A stretch of 64,000 bases of DNA, taken from assembly GCF_000021985.1 (NCBI RefSeq), contig NC_011901.1, positions 496,001 to 560,000 of the forward strand, read 5' to 3'. Made by a program: the position numbers and the translations under genes. The DNA comes from Thioalkalivibrio sulfidiphilus HL-EbGr7. GTDB lineage: Bacteria > Pseudomonadota > Gammaproteobacteria > Ectothiorhodospirales > Ectothiorhodospiraceae. Positions 54,931 to 63,865 of the stretch are shown here, in pieces (the first letter of the stretch is position 1; the number at the start of each line of letters is the position of its first letter). Under the pieces are notes generated by a model. The model did not search any database, was not told the origin of the DNA, and was given only the letters and a program-made list of their open reading frames with translations.

Positions 54931-55341
54931 TTACAGGTACTCCCGCCAGTGCCGCGGCCGGTGGTCGCGGCAGCCGTGCTCGTGCTGGCGGTAGTGATTG
55001 ATGAAGATCTTGCGGGCGCAGTTGCCGAAGCACTGGCTGGGGATGCCCAGGTTGGCGCGGATGGTGTCCTCGGAGTAGTTGTACAGGGCGCGTTTGATCT
55101 TGATCACCAGGCTGTTGTCCAGGTGAAAGCCCATCTCCGTGAGGGCGGATTCCAGTTCCGAGTAGGTGACCTGGCGCAGGTCATAGGTGACCACCAGGCG
55201 GTTGGGGCCCAGCACGCGCACCTCCTGGACCGCGTCGGTGTCGGACAGCAGCAGGCACGCGGCGCGCGCCTGGTCGTTGTCCCGGTGGGGTCCGCGAAAC
55301 GCCAGTTCCCGGTGGCGGATGAATTCTTCGTCCGAGTCCAT
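54931..55341 (-). CDS. Conserved-looking hypothetical protein between prmC and moeB
   Basis: 136 residues: VQEVRVLGPNRLVVTYDLRQVTYSELESALTEMGFHLDNSLVIKIKRALYNYSEDTIRANLGIPSQCFGNCARKIFINHYRQHEHGCRDHRPRHWREYL. The first half reads like a ferredoxin-like HMA fold (beta-alpha-beta-beta with LESALTEMGF). The second half has a Cys/His-rich tail (C...C...H..H.HGC.DHRP.HW) that could bind metal. No known family recalled. In the hemA-prfA-prmC-moeB run. Confidence 0.72.
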   Translation of the reverse strand: MDSDEEFIRHRELAFRGPHRDNDQARAACLLLSDTDAVQEVRVLGPNRLVVTYDLRQVTYSELESALTEMGFHLDNSLVIKIKRALYNYSEDTIRANLGIPSQCFGNCARKIFINHYRQHEHGCRDHRPRHWREYL

Positions 55342-55385
55342 GACCTCGATAGTAGCTGGGAACAGGGATTAATCAAGGTTGAAGG

Positions 55386-55468
55386 TAGGGGAATTGGGAA
55401 GGGTGAATTGGGAAGTGCGAAGTGAAAGGCCTTTATTCCTACTTCCCAATTCACCCTTCCCACTTCCC
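55386..55468. repeat. Palindrome, GGGAAGT family (before the 136-residue gene)
   Basis: GGGGAATTGGGAAGGGTGAA ... TTCCCAATTCACCCTTCCCA; loop about 30 bases around GTGCGAAGTGAAAGGCCTTTA. The right arm codes the last residues (KWEG) and stop of prmC. Confidence 0.87.
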
Positions 55469-56275
55469 TTGGGTGACCCGCTCATTCCCGCCCAGGTCCC
55501 GCCAGGTCTGTACCTCCGAGAAACCCGCAGTGCGCAACAGGGCGCGTACCGCCTCGCCCTGGTCGTAGCCGTGCTCCAGCAGCAGGTGGCCGCCGGGGTG
55601 CAGGTGGGTGGGGGCGGCTTTGATGATCCGGCGCAGGTCGTCCAGGCCGTCGGGGCCCGAGGCCAGGGCCGTGGGGGGCTCGAAACGCAGGTCACCCCGG
55701 GCCAGGTGCGGGTCGGCCTCGGCCACGTAGGGTGGGTTGGAGACCACCAGGTGGAAGCGCTCGCCGGCGAGCGGTGCCCACCATTCGCCCTGGACGAAGC
55801 GCAGGTTGGCAAGGCCGTGGTCCCGGGCATTGGCCTCGGCCACCGCCAGGGCGCCGGGGCTCTTGTCCGTGGCGACCACCCGGCAGGCGGGGCGCTCACT
55901 GGCCAGGGCCAGGGCGATGGCGCCGCTGCCGGTGCCCAGATCCGCCAGGTCCCAGGCGGCGTCCGTCGGGATCAGGCCAAGCGCCGTTTCCACCAGCAGT
56001 TCCGTTTCGGGCCGGGGTATCAGGACCTCGGGACCGACAGCGAGATCCAGGGTCCAGAAGCCGCGCCGGCGGGTGAGGTAGGCCACCGGTTCGCCGGCCT
56101 GGCGCCGGGCCCACAGGGCGCGATAGCGGGCCACCGGTTCCGGGGGGAGGGGGTCGGTGTCGTGACTCATCAGCCAGGCGCGGTCCCGGCCCAGGACATG
56201 GCCGAGGAGGATCTCCGCCTCCCGGCGCGACTCCCCGGCAGGGGCTTCGGAAAGCAGGGCGCGAACCGTGGGCAT
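55451..56275 (-). CDS. prmC: Release factor glutamine methyltransferase
   Basis: 274 residues. N-terminal helical RF-binding domain, LIPRPETELLVETAL, LADLGTGSGAIALALA (SAM) and LVVSNPPYVAE (catalytic NPPY). Methylates the GGQ glutamine of RF1 and RF2, and prfA lies directly upstream. The tail after GGNERVT is encoded by the adjoining repeat. Confidence 0.94.
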   Translation of the reverse strand: MPTVRALLSEAPAGESRREAEILLGHVLGRDRAWLMSHDTDPLPPEPVARYRALWARRQAGEPVAYLTRRRGFWTLDLAVGPEVLIPRPETELLVETALGLIPTDAAWDLADLGTGSGAIALALASERPACRVVATDKSPGALAVAEANARDHGLANLRFVQGEWWAPLAGERFHLVVSNPPYVAEADPHLARGDLRFEPPTALASGPDGLDDLRRIIKAAPTHLHPGGHLLLEHGYDQGEAVRALLRTAGFSEVQTWRDLGGNERVTQGKWEG

Positions 56276-56283
56276 GGAAATTC

Positions 56284-56368
56284 CAGTTCAAAATTCAAGA
56301 TTCAAAATTCAAAGGGATGGCAGGTTTTCCCTTTGAATTTTGAATTTTGAATATTGAATTTTGAATTG
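56284..56368. repeat. Palindrome, TTCAAAATTCAAA family (prfA-prmC gap)
   Basis: CAGTTCAAAATTCAAGATTC... left and CCCTTTGAATTTTGAATTTT... right, loop GGGATGGCAGGTTTTCC. The unit at the left with AAGATTC is opposed by GAATATTG on the right. Occupies the entire gap. Confidence 0.9.
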
Positions 56369-56371
56369 TCC

Positions 56372-57457
56372 TCACTCATCCGCCAGCGCCGCCAGTTTCT
56401 CGGCCTGGTGTTCGTTGATGAGCGGCTCGATCACCGGGTCCAGGTCGCCGGCCATGACCGCGTCCAGCTTGTACAGGGTCAGGTTGATGCGGTGGTCGGT
56501 GATCCGTCCCTGGGGGAAGTTGTAGGTGCGGATGCGCTCGGAGCGGTCGCCGCTGCCCACCAGGCTCTTGCGGGTGGCGCTCTGCTCCGCCTGCTGGCGG
56601 GCCTGTTCCGCCTCGAACAGCTTGGCCGCCAGCAGGCTCATGGCGCGGGCGCGGTTCTTGTGCTGGGAACGTTCGTCCTGGCACTCCACCACGATGCCCG
56701 TGGGCAGGTGGGTGAGGCGGATGGCGGAGTCGGTCTTGTTCACGTGCTGGCCGCCGGCGCCGCTGGCCCGGTAGGTGTCCACGCGCAGGTCCGCCGGGTT
56801 GATCTCCGGGGCCTCCACCTCGTCCGGTTCGGGCATCACCGCCACCGTGGCCGCCGAGGTATGGATACGGCCCTGGGACTCGGTCGCGGGCACCCGCTGC
56901 ACCCGGTGGGCGCCGGACTCGAACTTGAGCCGCGAGTAGGCCCCCGCGCCGATCAGTCGGGCGATGACCTCCTTGTAGCCGCCGTGCTCGCCCTCGCTCT
57001 GGGACAGGATCTCCACCTGCCAACCCTGGTTCTCGGCGTAGCGGCTGTACATGCGGAACAGGTCGCCGGCGAAGATCGCCGCCTCGTCGCCGCCGGTGCC
57101 GGCGCGGATCTCCAGGAACAGGTTGCTGTGGTCGTGGGGGTCCTTGGGGATCAGCAGTTTCTGCAGTTCCAGCTCCAGGGTCTCCAGGCGCTCCGCGGCG
57201 GTGGCTGCCTCGTCCTCGGCCATGGCGCGCAGGTCCGGGTCCGGATCCTTCTGCATCTCCCGGGCGGCGGTGAGGTCCGCCTGTGCACCCTCGTAGCGGC
57301 GGAAGGCCTCCACCACCGGTTCCAGCTGGCTGTATTCCATGGACAGGCGCCGGAAGCGGGCGTTGTCGGAGATGACCTCCGGCTCGGAGAGCAGGCCCGC
57401 GAGTTCCTGGAAGCGTTCGGAGACGCCCTCCAGACGGTGAAGGAGGGAGGGCTTCAC
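56372..57457 (-). CDS. prfA: Peptide chain release factor 1
   Basis: 361 residues. The peptidyl-tRNA hydrolysis motif GGQ is at about 235-237 in [17 protein letters not shown], and the stop-codon recognition P-A/V-T tripeptide region is in [14 protein letters not shown]. Terminates at UAA and UAG. The ATG overlaps the hemA stop by four bases. Confidence 0.97.
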   Translation of the reverse strand: MKPSLLHRLEGVSERFQELAGLLSEPEVISDNARFRRLSMEYSQLEPVVEAFRRYEGAQADLTAAREMQKDPDPDLRAMAEDEAATAAERLETLELELQKLLIPKDPHDHSNLFLEIRAGTGGDEAAIFAGDLFRMYSRYAENQGWQVEILSQSEGEHGGYKEVIARLIGAGAYSRLKFESGAHRVQRVPATESQGRIHTSAATVAVMPEPDEVEAPEINPADLRVDTYRASGAGGQHVNKTDSAIRLTHLPTGIVVECQDERSQHKNRARAMSLLAAKLFEAEQARQQAEQSATRKSLVGSGDRSERIRTYNFPQGRITDHRINLTLYKLDAVMAGDLDPVIEPLINEHQAEKLAALADE

Positions 57458-58734
57458 GCCTTGTCGTCCGGGGTCCTGGACGGGGCCTCGGGGAGATTGA
57501 ACAGGCTGTGGGCGGCGTCCAGCAGTTCCTGGCGCCCGTCCCGGGCGGCCTGGTTGATGCCGGTGCAGGGGTCGTGCAGCAGCTTGTTGGTGAGGGTGTG
57601 GGCCAGGTACTGCAGGGCCTCCTCCGGGGACTTGCCCTGGGCGGCCATGTGCAGGGCCTTGTCCAGCACTTCCTGCTGGATGTGTTCGGCCTTTTCCCGG
57701 AAGGCGCGGATGGTGCCCACGGCGTCCTGGGCGCGCAGCCAGCCCATGAAGTCCAGCACCTGGGTCTCGATGATCTCCTCGGCCTGGTGGGCCGCCTCGC
57801 GGCGGGATTCCAGGTTCTCCTGGATCACCTCTTCCAGGTCATCCACGGTGTACAGGTACACGTCGTCGAGCCTGCCCACTTCCGGTTCGATGTCCCGGGG
57901 CACGGCGATGTCCACCATGAACATGGGCTTGTGCTTGCGGGCCTTGAGCGCCCGCTCCACGGCGCCCTTGCCCAGGATGGGCAGGGGCGCGGCGGTGGAG
58001 GAGATCACGATGTCCGCCTCCGCCAGGCGCAGGGGGATGTCCGTGAGGGTGATGGCCTCGCCGCCGAACTGCACGGCCAGGCTGCGGGCCCGCTCCAGGG
58101 TGCGGTTGGCCACGATCACCTTGCCGATCTGGTTGCTGGACAGGTGCCGGGCGGCCAGTTCGATGGTCTCGCCGGCACCGATCACCAGGGCGGTCAGCGG
58201 GCGCAGGTCGCCGAAGATCTGCTTGGCTAGGCTCACGGCGGCGAAGGCCACGGACACGGCGCTGGCGCCGATGGCCGTGGAGGTGCGCACGTTCTTGGCC
58301 ACCGAGAAGGCGTGCTGGAACAGCCGCCCCAGGTGCCGGCCCAGGGTGCCGGCATCGCTGGCGCTCTGGTAGGCCAGCTTCATCTGGCCCAGGATCTGGG
58401 GTTCGCCCAGCACCAGGGAATCCAGGCCGCAGGCCACCCGCAGGGTATGGCGCACCGCGTCCGCTTCCTGGTGGTGATAGAGGTAGGGCTGCAGGTCCCG
58501 GGGGTCGAAGTGGTGGTAGTCCCCCAGCCAGTGCACCACCCGCTGGTCGTCCAGGGCCGGGGCCTGGTGGAAATAGATCTCGGTGCGGTTGCAGGTGGAC
58601 AGGATCGCCGCCTCGTCCACGCCCGCCTCGCGCAGGCGCAACAGGGCCTCCCCGACCCGATCCGGGGGGAAGACCACCCGCTCCCGGATACCGACCGGGG
58701 CGGTTTTGTGATTGATGCCGACAGTAAACAGCAT
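57454..58734 (-). CDS. hemA: Glutamyl-tRNA reductase
   Basis: 426 residues. [22 protein letters not shown], active Cys48 in [18 protein letters not shown] motif [15 protein letters not shown]. First step of C5 tetrapyrrole synthesis. ATG 58734 gives the family start; 58773 would add a non-conserved stretch. First gene of hemA-prfA-prmC. Confidence 0.96.
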   Translation of the reverse strand: MLFTVGINHKTAPVGIRERVVFPPDRVGEALLRLREAGVDEAAILSTCNRTEIYFHQAPALDDQRVVHWLGDYHHFDPRDLQPYLYHHQEADAVRHTLRVACGLDSLVLGEPQILGQMKLAYQSASDAGTLGRHLGRLFQHAFSVAKNVRTSTAIGASAVSVAFAAVSLAKQIFGDLRPLTALVIGAGETIELAARHLSSNQIGKVIVANRTLERARSLAVQFGGEAITLTDIPLRLAEADIVISSTAAPLPILGKGAVERALKARKHKPMFMVDIAVPRDIEPEVGRLDDVYLYTVDDLEEVIQENLESRREAAHQAEEIIETQVLDFMGWLRAQDAVGTIRAFREKAEHIQQEVLDKALHMAAQGKSPEEALQYLAHTLTNKLLHDPCTGINQAARDGRQELLDAAHSLFNLPEAPSRTPDDKA

Positions 58735-59080
58735 GGCGTGCAGATGGCTGAGCAACGGCAAATTCTGCGCCATGGCGCCGGTGCTGACAAGCGCGCAGGC
58801 CAGTCAAACCGTTGAGCGCCCGCAGGAAATCACGGGTTTCAATGCCCGTCTGCGTGCCGGCAGGGGAACGTCTGGGATCTCGTGGCGACTAAAGCAGGGT
58901 GGCGCGTGGTTGCGGCGCGATGACGTCAGCCGCCCTGAACGCGCACGCCGGGTGCCGGCCGCGGATGATCGCGGGTCGGCAAAGGGTTTATAGTGATCAC
59001 CTGCGGTGCACGGAAGCCGGTTTCCCGACCCGTCTCATAATCTCTTTAAACACGAAAGCCTGCCAGCACGGGATGTCCTG

Positions 59081-60805
59081 ATGCGCAATCTGCTTGTTCT
59101 GCTTCTCCTGACCGCACTGCTGGGTGCCTGCGCCCAGCAGGCACCCCGGCCCAACGGCACCCTGCAGCCCCTGCAGGGTGCGGAATTGCGGGTTCAGGAG
59201 CAGCCCGAGGATGACAACGCCCGCGGCGAACTGCTGTATCTGCTGCTGGTGGGTGAACTGGCGGGCCAGATGGGGGCGCTGGATCTCTCCGTCAGCCATT
59301 ACCTGATGGCTGCGCTCAACAGCCAGGATCCCGCGGTCTCGGAACGGGCCACCCGCATCGCCCTGTTCGCCGATCAGCGCGAGGCCGCGCTGCGGGCCTC
59401 CATGCGCTGGGTGGAGCTGGCGCCGGCGAGCGTCGAGGGCCGTCAGGTGCTGGGGGCCCTGCTGGTCAACGCGGGCCGGGTGCCCGAGGCCGTGGAGCAG
59501 CTGGACTGGGTGATCCAGAACAGTCCCCAGGGCCAGGCTGCGGGCCATACCACCGTGTCCAACCTGCTGTCCCGTTCCCAGAACCAGGCGGCGGCCCTGG
59601 CGGCGATGGGGCAGCTGGCCGAACGCTATCCCGGTGATGCCAGCATGCAGCTGGCCCAGGCGCGGCTGGCGCTGCAGATGCGCCAGCCGGAACAGGCCCT
59701 GGAGGCCGCCGACCGGGCTCTGACCCTGGATCCGGGCCTCTCCGATGCCAAGGTGCTGCGCGCCCGCGCCTACACCCAGATGGGGGACCTGGGCCGGGGT
59801 GTGCAGATCATGCGCGAGGCGGTCGCGTCCGATCCGCAGAACACGGATCTGCGCCTGGCCTATGGCCGTCTGCTGATCCAGGCCGGGGACTACGACGAGG
59901 CCCGCGCCGAATTCGAGCAGCTCATCGCGCGCCGCCCCGGAGACGGTGACCTGCTCTACACCCTGGGCCTGCTCAGTCTCGAGATGGAGCGCTACGAGGA
60001 TGCCCAGTCCTACTTCACGCGCCTGCTGGGCATGGGACACCGGTCCAACGATGCCAACTACTACCTGGGACGCATCGCCGAGACCGAACGCCGCAGCGAC
60101 GACGCCCTGCGCCACTACCGCGGCGTGGGTGACGGTGACCATTTCCGCGACGCCCGGGTGCGTCTGGCCCTGCTCATGGGCCGGGCCGGGCAGGTGGATG
60201 CGGCCCTGGACATGCTGCGCGAGATGCGCCGGGATGCCGACGAGCCCGACTGGCGGGTGCGCCTGTATTTGACCGAGTCCCAGGTGCTGCGCGACGCGCG
60301 GGAATACCAGGCGGCCATGGAGGTCCTGGACCAGGGTCTGCTGGAGCAGCCGGATTCCGGCGAACTGCTCTACGCTCGGGCCCTGGTGGCCGAGAAGCTC
60401 GATCGCCTGGACATCCTGGAGACCGACCTGCGTGCCATCCTGGCCAGGGATCCGGACAATGCCGCCGCCCTCAACGCCCTGGGTTACACCCTGGCGGACC
60501 GCACCGACCGCCTGGACGAGGCCTACGACTACATCCGCCGTGCCCACGCCCAGCATCCGGAGGACGCCGCCATCCTGGACAGCCTGGGCTGGGTGCTCTA
60601 CCGCATGGGACGCCTGGACGAGGCGGAGACCTACCTGCGCCAGGCCTACGACACCATGTACGACCCGGAGATCGCCAGCAACCTGGCCATGCTGCTCTGG
60701 GACCGGGGCCAGCGGGACGAGGCCCGCCGCGTGCTCGAGGACGCCCTGGCCCAGGACCCGGACCATGACCGTCTGCTGCGCGTGAAGGATCGCTTCGAAC
60801 AGTGA
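59081..60805 (+). CDS. TPR-repeat lipoprotein
   Basis: 574 residues. Lipoprotein signal MRNLLVLLLLTALLGAC (Cys17), then about 14 tetratricopeptide-type helical pairs throughout (e.g. QVLGALLVNAGRVPEAVEQLDWVIQ, RLAYGRLLIQAGDYDEARAEFEQLI, LDSLGWVLYRMGRLDEAETYLRQAYD). Probably periplasmic face of the outer membrane; no enzymatic domain. Overlaps lolB by four bases, a conserved arrangement in gammaproteobacteria. Probably an envelope-assembly partner. Confidence 0.88.
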   Translation: MRNLLVLLLLTALLGACAQQAPRPNGTLQPLQGAELRVQEQPEDDNARGELLYLLLVGELAGQMGALDLSVSHYLMAALNSQDPAVSERATRIALFADQREAALRASMRWVELAPASVEGRQVLGALLVNAGRVPEAVEQLDWVIQNSPQGQAAGHTTVSNLLSRSQNQAAALAAMGQLAERYPGDASMQLAQARLALQMRQPEQALEAADRALTLDPGLSDAKVLRARAYTQMGDLGRGVQIMREAVASDPQNTDLRLAYGRLLIQAGDYDEARAEFEQLIARRPGDGDLLYTLGLLSLEMERYEDAQSYFTRLLGMGHRSNDANYYLGRIAETERRSDDALRHYRGVGDGDHFRDARVRLALLMGRAGQVDAALDMLREMRRDADEPDWRVRLYLTESQVLRDAREYQAAMEVLDQGLLEQPDSGELLYARALVAEKLDRLDILETDLRAILARDPDNAAALNALGYTLADRTDRLDEAYDYIRRAHAQHPEDAAILDSLGWVLYRMGRLDEAETYLRQAYDTMYDPEIASNLAMLLWDRGQRDEARRVLEDALAQDPDHDRLLRVKDRFEQ

Positions 60806-61497
60806 ATGCCCTGATTCCCCTCGGCCGGAGCCGGACCGGGGCTTTGTGCAGCGCGGGGTCCCGGCGCGCATGGCCCCGAGGTACATGGTTACGGGCCGCG
60901 CTGCTGCTCACCTTTCTGCTGCTCGCCGGCTGTGCCGTGCGTCCCCCGGTGCTGGAGGAAGCCGCGCCCGAGGCCTGGGACGCGCACCAGGCCGCCGTGC
61001 AGGCCCTGGAGCAGTGGTCCCTGAGCGGGCGCATCGCCCTGGATGCCGACGGTCAGCAGTGGCACGCCAACGTGCGCTGGAAGGAACGCAACGGGGACTA
61101 TGACATCCAGTTTTTCGGCCCCTTCGGAAGGGATGCCGGCCGTCTGCGCGGCGACGAGACGGGCGTGAACCTGCGTACCCCTGACGGCGAGTACTACAAC
61201 GCCCCGGACCCGGACCGGCTGGTGCGCGACGTGCTGGGCTACCGGCTTCCGGTGAGCGGACTGCGCCACTGGGTGCTGGGCCTGCCCGCGCCCGGGTCGG
61301 GCAGCGAGCGCAGTTTCGATGCCCGTGGCCGGCTCAGCCTGCTGGAGCAGTCCGGCTGGCAGGTGCAGTACCAACGCTACCGGGAGTCGGTCTCCCCGAC
61401 CCTGCCGGATCGCCTGGAACTGCATTACGGTCAGGAGATCCGCCTGCGCCTGCTGGTGGACACCTGGGCCCTGGAGCCCGTGAGCGCCGCCCAGTGA
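60802..61497 (+). CDS. lolB: Outer-membrane lipoprotein LolB
   Basis: 231 residues. A long positively charged leader (RRAWPRGTWLRAALLLTFLLLAGC) with lipid Cys44, then the LolB barrel: WSLSGRIALDADGQQWHANVRWKERNGDYDIQFFGPFG and GVNLRTPDGEYYNAPDPDRLVRDVLGYRLPVSGLRHWVLG. Accepts lipoproteins from LolA and places them in the outer membrane. The unusually long N-region before the hydrophobic stretch suggests a start further in, but no internal in-frame ATG is present before it. Confidence 0.92.
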   Translation: MNALIPLGRSRTGALCSAGSRRAWPRGTWLRAALLLTFLLLAGCAVRPPVLEEAAPEAWDAHQAAVQALEQWSLSGRIALDADGQQWHANVRWKERNGDYDIQFFGPFGRDAGRLRGDETGVNLRTPDGEYYNAPDPDRLVRDVLGYRLPVSGLRHWVLGLPAPGSGSERSFDARGRLSLLEQSGWQVQYQRYRESVSPTLPDRLELHYGQEIRLRLLVDTWALEPVSAAQ

Positions 61498-62345
61498 CCC
61501 GCTGGAGCACCAACTGGCCGGCCCCGGCCAAGCTCAACCTGTTCCTGCACATCACCGGCCGACGGGGCGACGGCTATCACCTGCTGCAGACCGTCTTCCA
61601 GCCCCTGTCCGTGGGCGACAGCCTGGATTTCCTGTGCCTGGACGAGGACGCGGTGCGCCTGGAGACCCCGCTGCCGGGTGTCGCGCCGGAGCAGGACCTG
61701 GTGGTGCGCGCCGCGCGGCGGCTCAAGGCCGAGGCGGGCTACCCGGGGGGCGTCGCGGTCCGGGTGCACAAGCGCCTGCCCCTCGGCGGGGGACTGGGCG
61801 GCGGCAGTTCCGATGCGGCCACCACCCTGGTGGCCCTGAACCACCTCTGGGGCCTGGCCCTGTCCTGCGATCGCCTGGCGGCCCTGGGCCTGGAACTGGG
61901 GGCCGACGTGCCGGTGTTCGTGCGCGGCCGCGCGGCCTGGGCCGAGGGCGTGGGGGAGCGCCTGGAACCGGTCAGCCTGCCGGAACCCTGGTTCCTGGTG
62001 ATCCACCCCGGTGTTTCCATCAGCACGGCAGCCCTGTTCGGCGACCCGCAATTGACACGAAACTGCCCGCCAATCACAATACCCGACTTTATTTCCGGCA
62101 AGGGTGGCAACGTTTTCGAGCCGCTGGTCCGGGCGCGGTACCCCCAGGTGGCGCGGGCGCTGGACTGGCTCGCACAGGCCGCGGGCGAGGCCCGTCTGAC
62201 CGGTACCGGTGCCTGCGTGTTCGCCGCCCTGAAGGATCAGGCCGGGGCCGAGGCCCTGCTGGACCGCCTGCCGGAAGGCTGGAAGGGCTTCGTCGCCCGG
62301 GGACTCAACCGATCGCCGCTGCTGGATCGCCTCGCCCAGGGCTGA
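61494..62345 (+). CDS. ispE: 4-diphosphocytidyl-2-C-methyl-D-erythritol kinase
   Basis: 283 residues. GHMP kinase: PAPAKLNLFLHITGRRGDGYHLL, LPLGGGLGGGSSDAATTLVALN (ATP loop), and GTGACVFAALKD near the end. Fourth step of the MEP isoprenoid route. GTG start overlaps the lolB stop by four bases. ispE-tRNA-Gln-prs is a common gammaproteobacterial order. Confidence 0.95.
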   Translation: MTRWSTNWPAPAKLNLFLHITGRRGDGYHLLQTVFQPLSVGDSLDFLCLDEDAVRLETPLPGVAPEQDLVVRAARRLKAEAGYPGGVAVRVHKRLPLGGGLGGGSSDAATTLVALNHLWGLALSCDRLAALGLELGADVPVFVRGRAAWAEGVGERLEPVSLPEPWFLVIHPGVSISTAALFGDPQLTRNCPPITIPDFISGKGGNVFEPLVRARYPQVARALDWLAQAAGEARLTGTGACVFAALKDQAGAEALLDRLPEGWKGFVARGLNRSPLLDRLAQG

Positions 62346-62371
62346 GGCTGACCGCCGCGGCGGAATTTTCT

Positions 62372-62446
62372 TGGGCCGTCGCCAAGCGGTAAGGCACCGG
62401 GTTTTGATCCCGGCATTCGCAGGTTCGAATCCTGCCGGCCCAGCCA
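62372..62446 (+). tRNA. tRNA-Gln (anticodon UUG)
   Basis: Cloverleaf with acceptor TGGGCCG/CGGCCCA, D arm CCAAGCGGTAAGG, anticodon stem CCGGG/CCCGG with loop TTTTGAT (anticodon TTG at 62404-62406), T arm CGCAGGTTCGAATCCTGCC-type and encoded CCA. 75 bases. Begins 26 bases after ispE. Confidence 0.97.
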
Positions 62447-62534
62447 ACTGGAAACACCCCAGGTGCCATTTGATACGGTGCATGGGGAGCAGGTCGGCAG
62501 GATGAGAACCGTAGAGGTTCGACCGAAACGCCGG
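62428..62534 (+). repeat. Direct repeat, copy 1, starting inside tRNA-Gln
   Basis: 107 bases running from the T-arm of tRNA-Gln (AATCCTGCCGGCCCAGCCA) through AACTGGAAACACCCCAGG... to ...CGACCGAAACGCCGG. Copy 2 is at 62600-62706 with one visible mismatch. Confidence 0.92.
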
Positions 62535-62599
62535 GAGCGTTTCGGAACAGTGCCGCAGGGCGCTGGCCCCGAAGGGGCGCCGGGCAGGAGGCCCGGCGT
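62535..62599 (+). other. Spacer between the two tRNA-tail repeats, hairpin-rich
   Basis: Holds GAAACGCC-GG-GAGCGTTTC (across the repeat boundary), GGCGCTGGCCCCGAAGGGGCGCC and CCGGGCAGGAGGCCCGG, three stems in a row. No T-tract. Confidence 0.65.
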
Positions 62600-62706
62600 A
62601 ATCCTGTCGGCCCAGCCAACTGGAAACACCCCAGGTGCCATTTGATACGGTGCATGGGGAGCAGGTCGGCAGGATGAGAACCGTAGAGGTTCGACCGAAA
62701 CGCCGG
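62600..62706 (+). repeat. Direct repeat, copy 2, in front of prs
   Basis: Begins AATCCTGTCGGCCCAGCCA, the 3' end of tRNA-Gln with one change, offset 172 bases from copy 1. It lies within the probable prs leader. Confidence 0.92.
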
Positions 62707-62778
62707 CCCTGATTTACATTTTTGACAACTGTCGATGGCTTAACGCCGGTCATCGCCGCTATGCGCCAAAGGTCTGCC

Positions 62779-63735
62779 GTGGCTGACAGAAGCAAGATGA
62801 TGATCTTCGCGGGCAATGGGACCCCGCAGCTGGCCCAGGATGTGGTGAATCACCTCAACATCCCCCTGGGCAAGGCGGTGGTGGGCCGGTTCAGCGACGG
62901 CGAGATCCAGATTGAGATCCTGGAGAACGTGCGCGGTCGCGACGTATTCATCCTGCAGTCCACCTGCGCGCCCACCAACGACAACCTGATGGAACTGCTC
63001 ATCATGGTGGATGCCCTGCGCCGGGCCTCGGCGGGGCGCATCACCACGGTGATCCCGTACTTCGGCTACGCCCGCCAGGACCGCCGGGTGCGTTCCGCCC
63101 GCGTGCCCATCTCCGCCAAGGTGGTGGCCAACATGCTGGAGGCGGTGGGCACCGACCGGGTGCTGACCGTGGACGTGCACGCCGACCAGGTGCAGGGTTT
63201 CTTCAACCTGCCGGTGGACAACGTCTACGCCTCGCCGATCCTGCTGGGCGACATCTGGCGCCAGAAGCACCCGAACCTGATCGTGGTGTCACCGGACGTG
63301 GGCGGCGTGGTGCGCGCCCGTGCCGTGGCCAAGCGCCTGGACGACGCCGAACTGGCGATCATCGACAAGCGCCGTCCCAAGCCCAACGAGTCCCGGGTGA
63401 TGCACATCATCGGTGACGTGGAAGGCAAGAGCTGCGTGATCATCGACGACCTGGTGGATACCGCCGGCACCCTGTGCGAGGCGGCCCGGGCCCTGAAGGA
63501 ACACGGCGCCGCCAAGGTGATGGCCTACGCCACCCACCCGGTGCTCTCCGGCCCGGCCATCTCCAACATCGAGAAGTCGGAACTGGACGAACTGGTGGTG
63601 ACCGACACCATCCCGCTGCGACCCGAGGCCCAGGCCTGTTCGAAGATCCGCCAGCTGTCGGTGGCCGGGATGCTGGCCGAGACCATCCGCCGCATCAACC
63701 GGGAAGAGTCGGTGAGTTCGCTGTTCGTGGATTGA
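62779..63735 (+). CDS. prs: Ribose-phosphate pyrophosphokinase
   Basis: 318 residues. Makes [46 protein letters not shown], and the PRPP loop [17 protein letters not shown] at 62779 gives the usual [13 protein letters not shown] start and follows AAAGG; frame open to 62722. Confidence 0.96.
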   Translation: MADRSKMMIFAGNGTPQLAQDVVNHLNIPLGKAVVGRFSDGEIQIEILENVRGRDVFILQSTCAPTNDNLMELLIMVDALRRASAGRITTVIPYFGYARQDRRVRSARVPISAKVVANMLEAVGTDRVLTVDVHADQVQGFFNLPVDNVYASPILLGDIWRQKHPNLIVVSPDVGGVVRARAVAKRLDDAELAIIDKRRPKPNESRVMHIIGDVEGKSCVIIDDLVDTAGTLCEAARALKEHGAAKVMAYATHPVLSGPAISNIEKSELDELVVTDTIPLRPEAQACSKIRQLSVAGMLAETIRRINREESVSSLFVD

Positions 63736-63738
63736 ATT

Positions 63739-63809
63739 GTAGGTCGGCCTTCAGGCCGATGGCGGTGCCCATCGAGACATCGTGTTCGTCGGCCTGAAGG
63801 CCGACCTAC
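63739..63809. repeat. Palindrome, GTAGGTCGGCCTTCAGGCC family
   Basis: GTAGGTCGGCCTTCAGGCCG (63739-63758) and CGGCCTGAAGGCCGACCTAC (63790-63809), perfect inverse copies, with a loop GCGGTGCCCATCGAGACATC. The arms are themselves partly palindromic (GGCCTTCAGGCC). Confidence 0.9.
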
Positions 63810-63815
63810 GAAGCC

Positions 63816-63843
63816 CCTGTCCTGGTCGCGGGACAGGTTTTTT
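63816..63843 (+). terminator. Terminator between prs and rplY
   Basis: CCTGTCC (63816-63822) / GGACAGG (63831-63837) stem followed by TTTTTT. Downstream of the long hairpin. Confidence 0.88.
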
Positions 63844-63865
63844 GTTGTTTGACTGGAGAACCATC

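Noticed and set aside
62428-62706. CRISPR-like direct repeats
   Set aside because: Only two copies of 107 bases, one of them part of a tRNA; no array, no cas genes.
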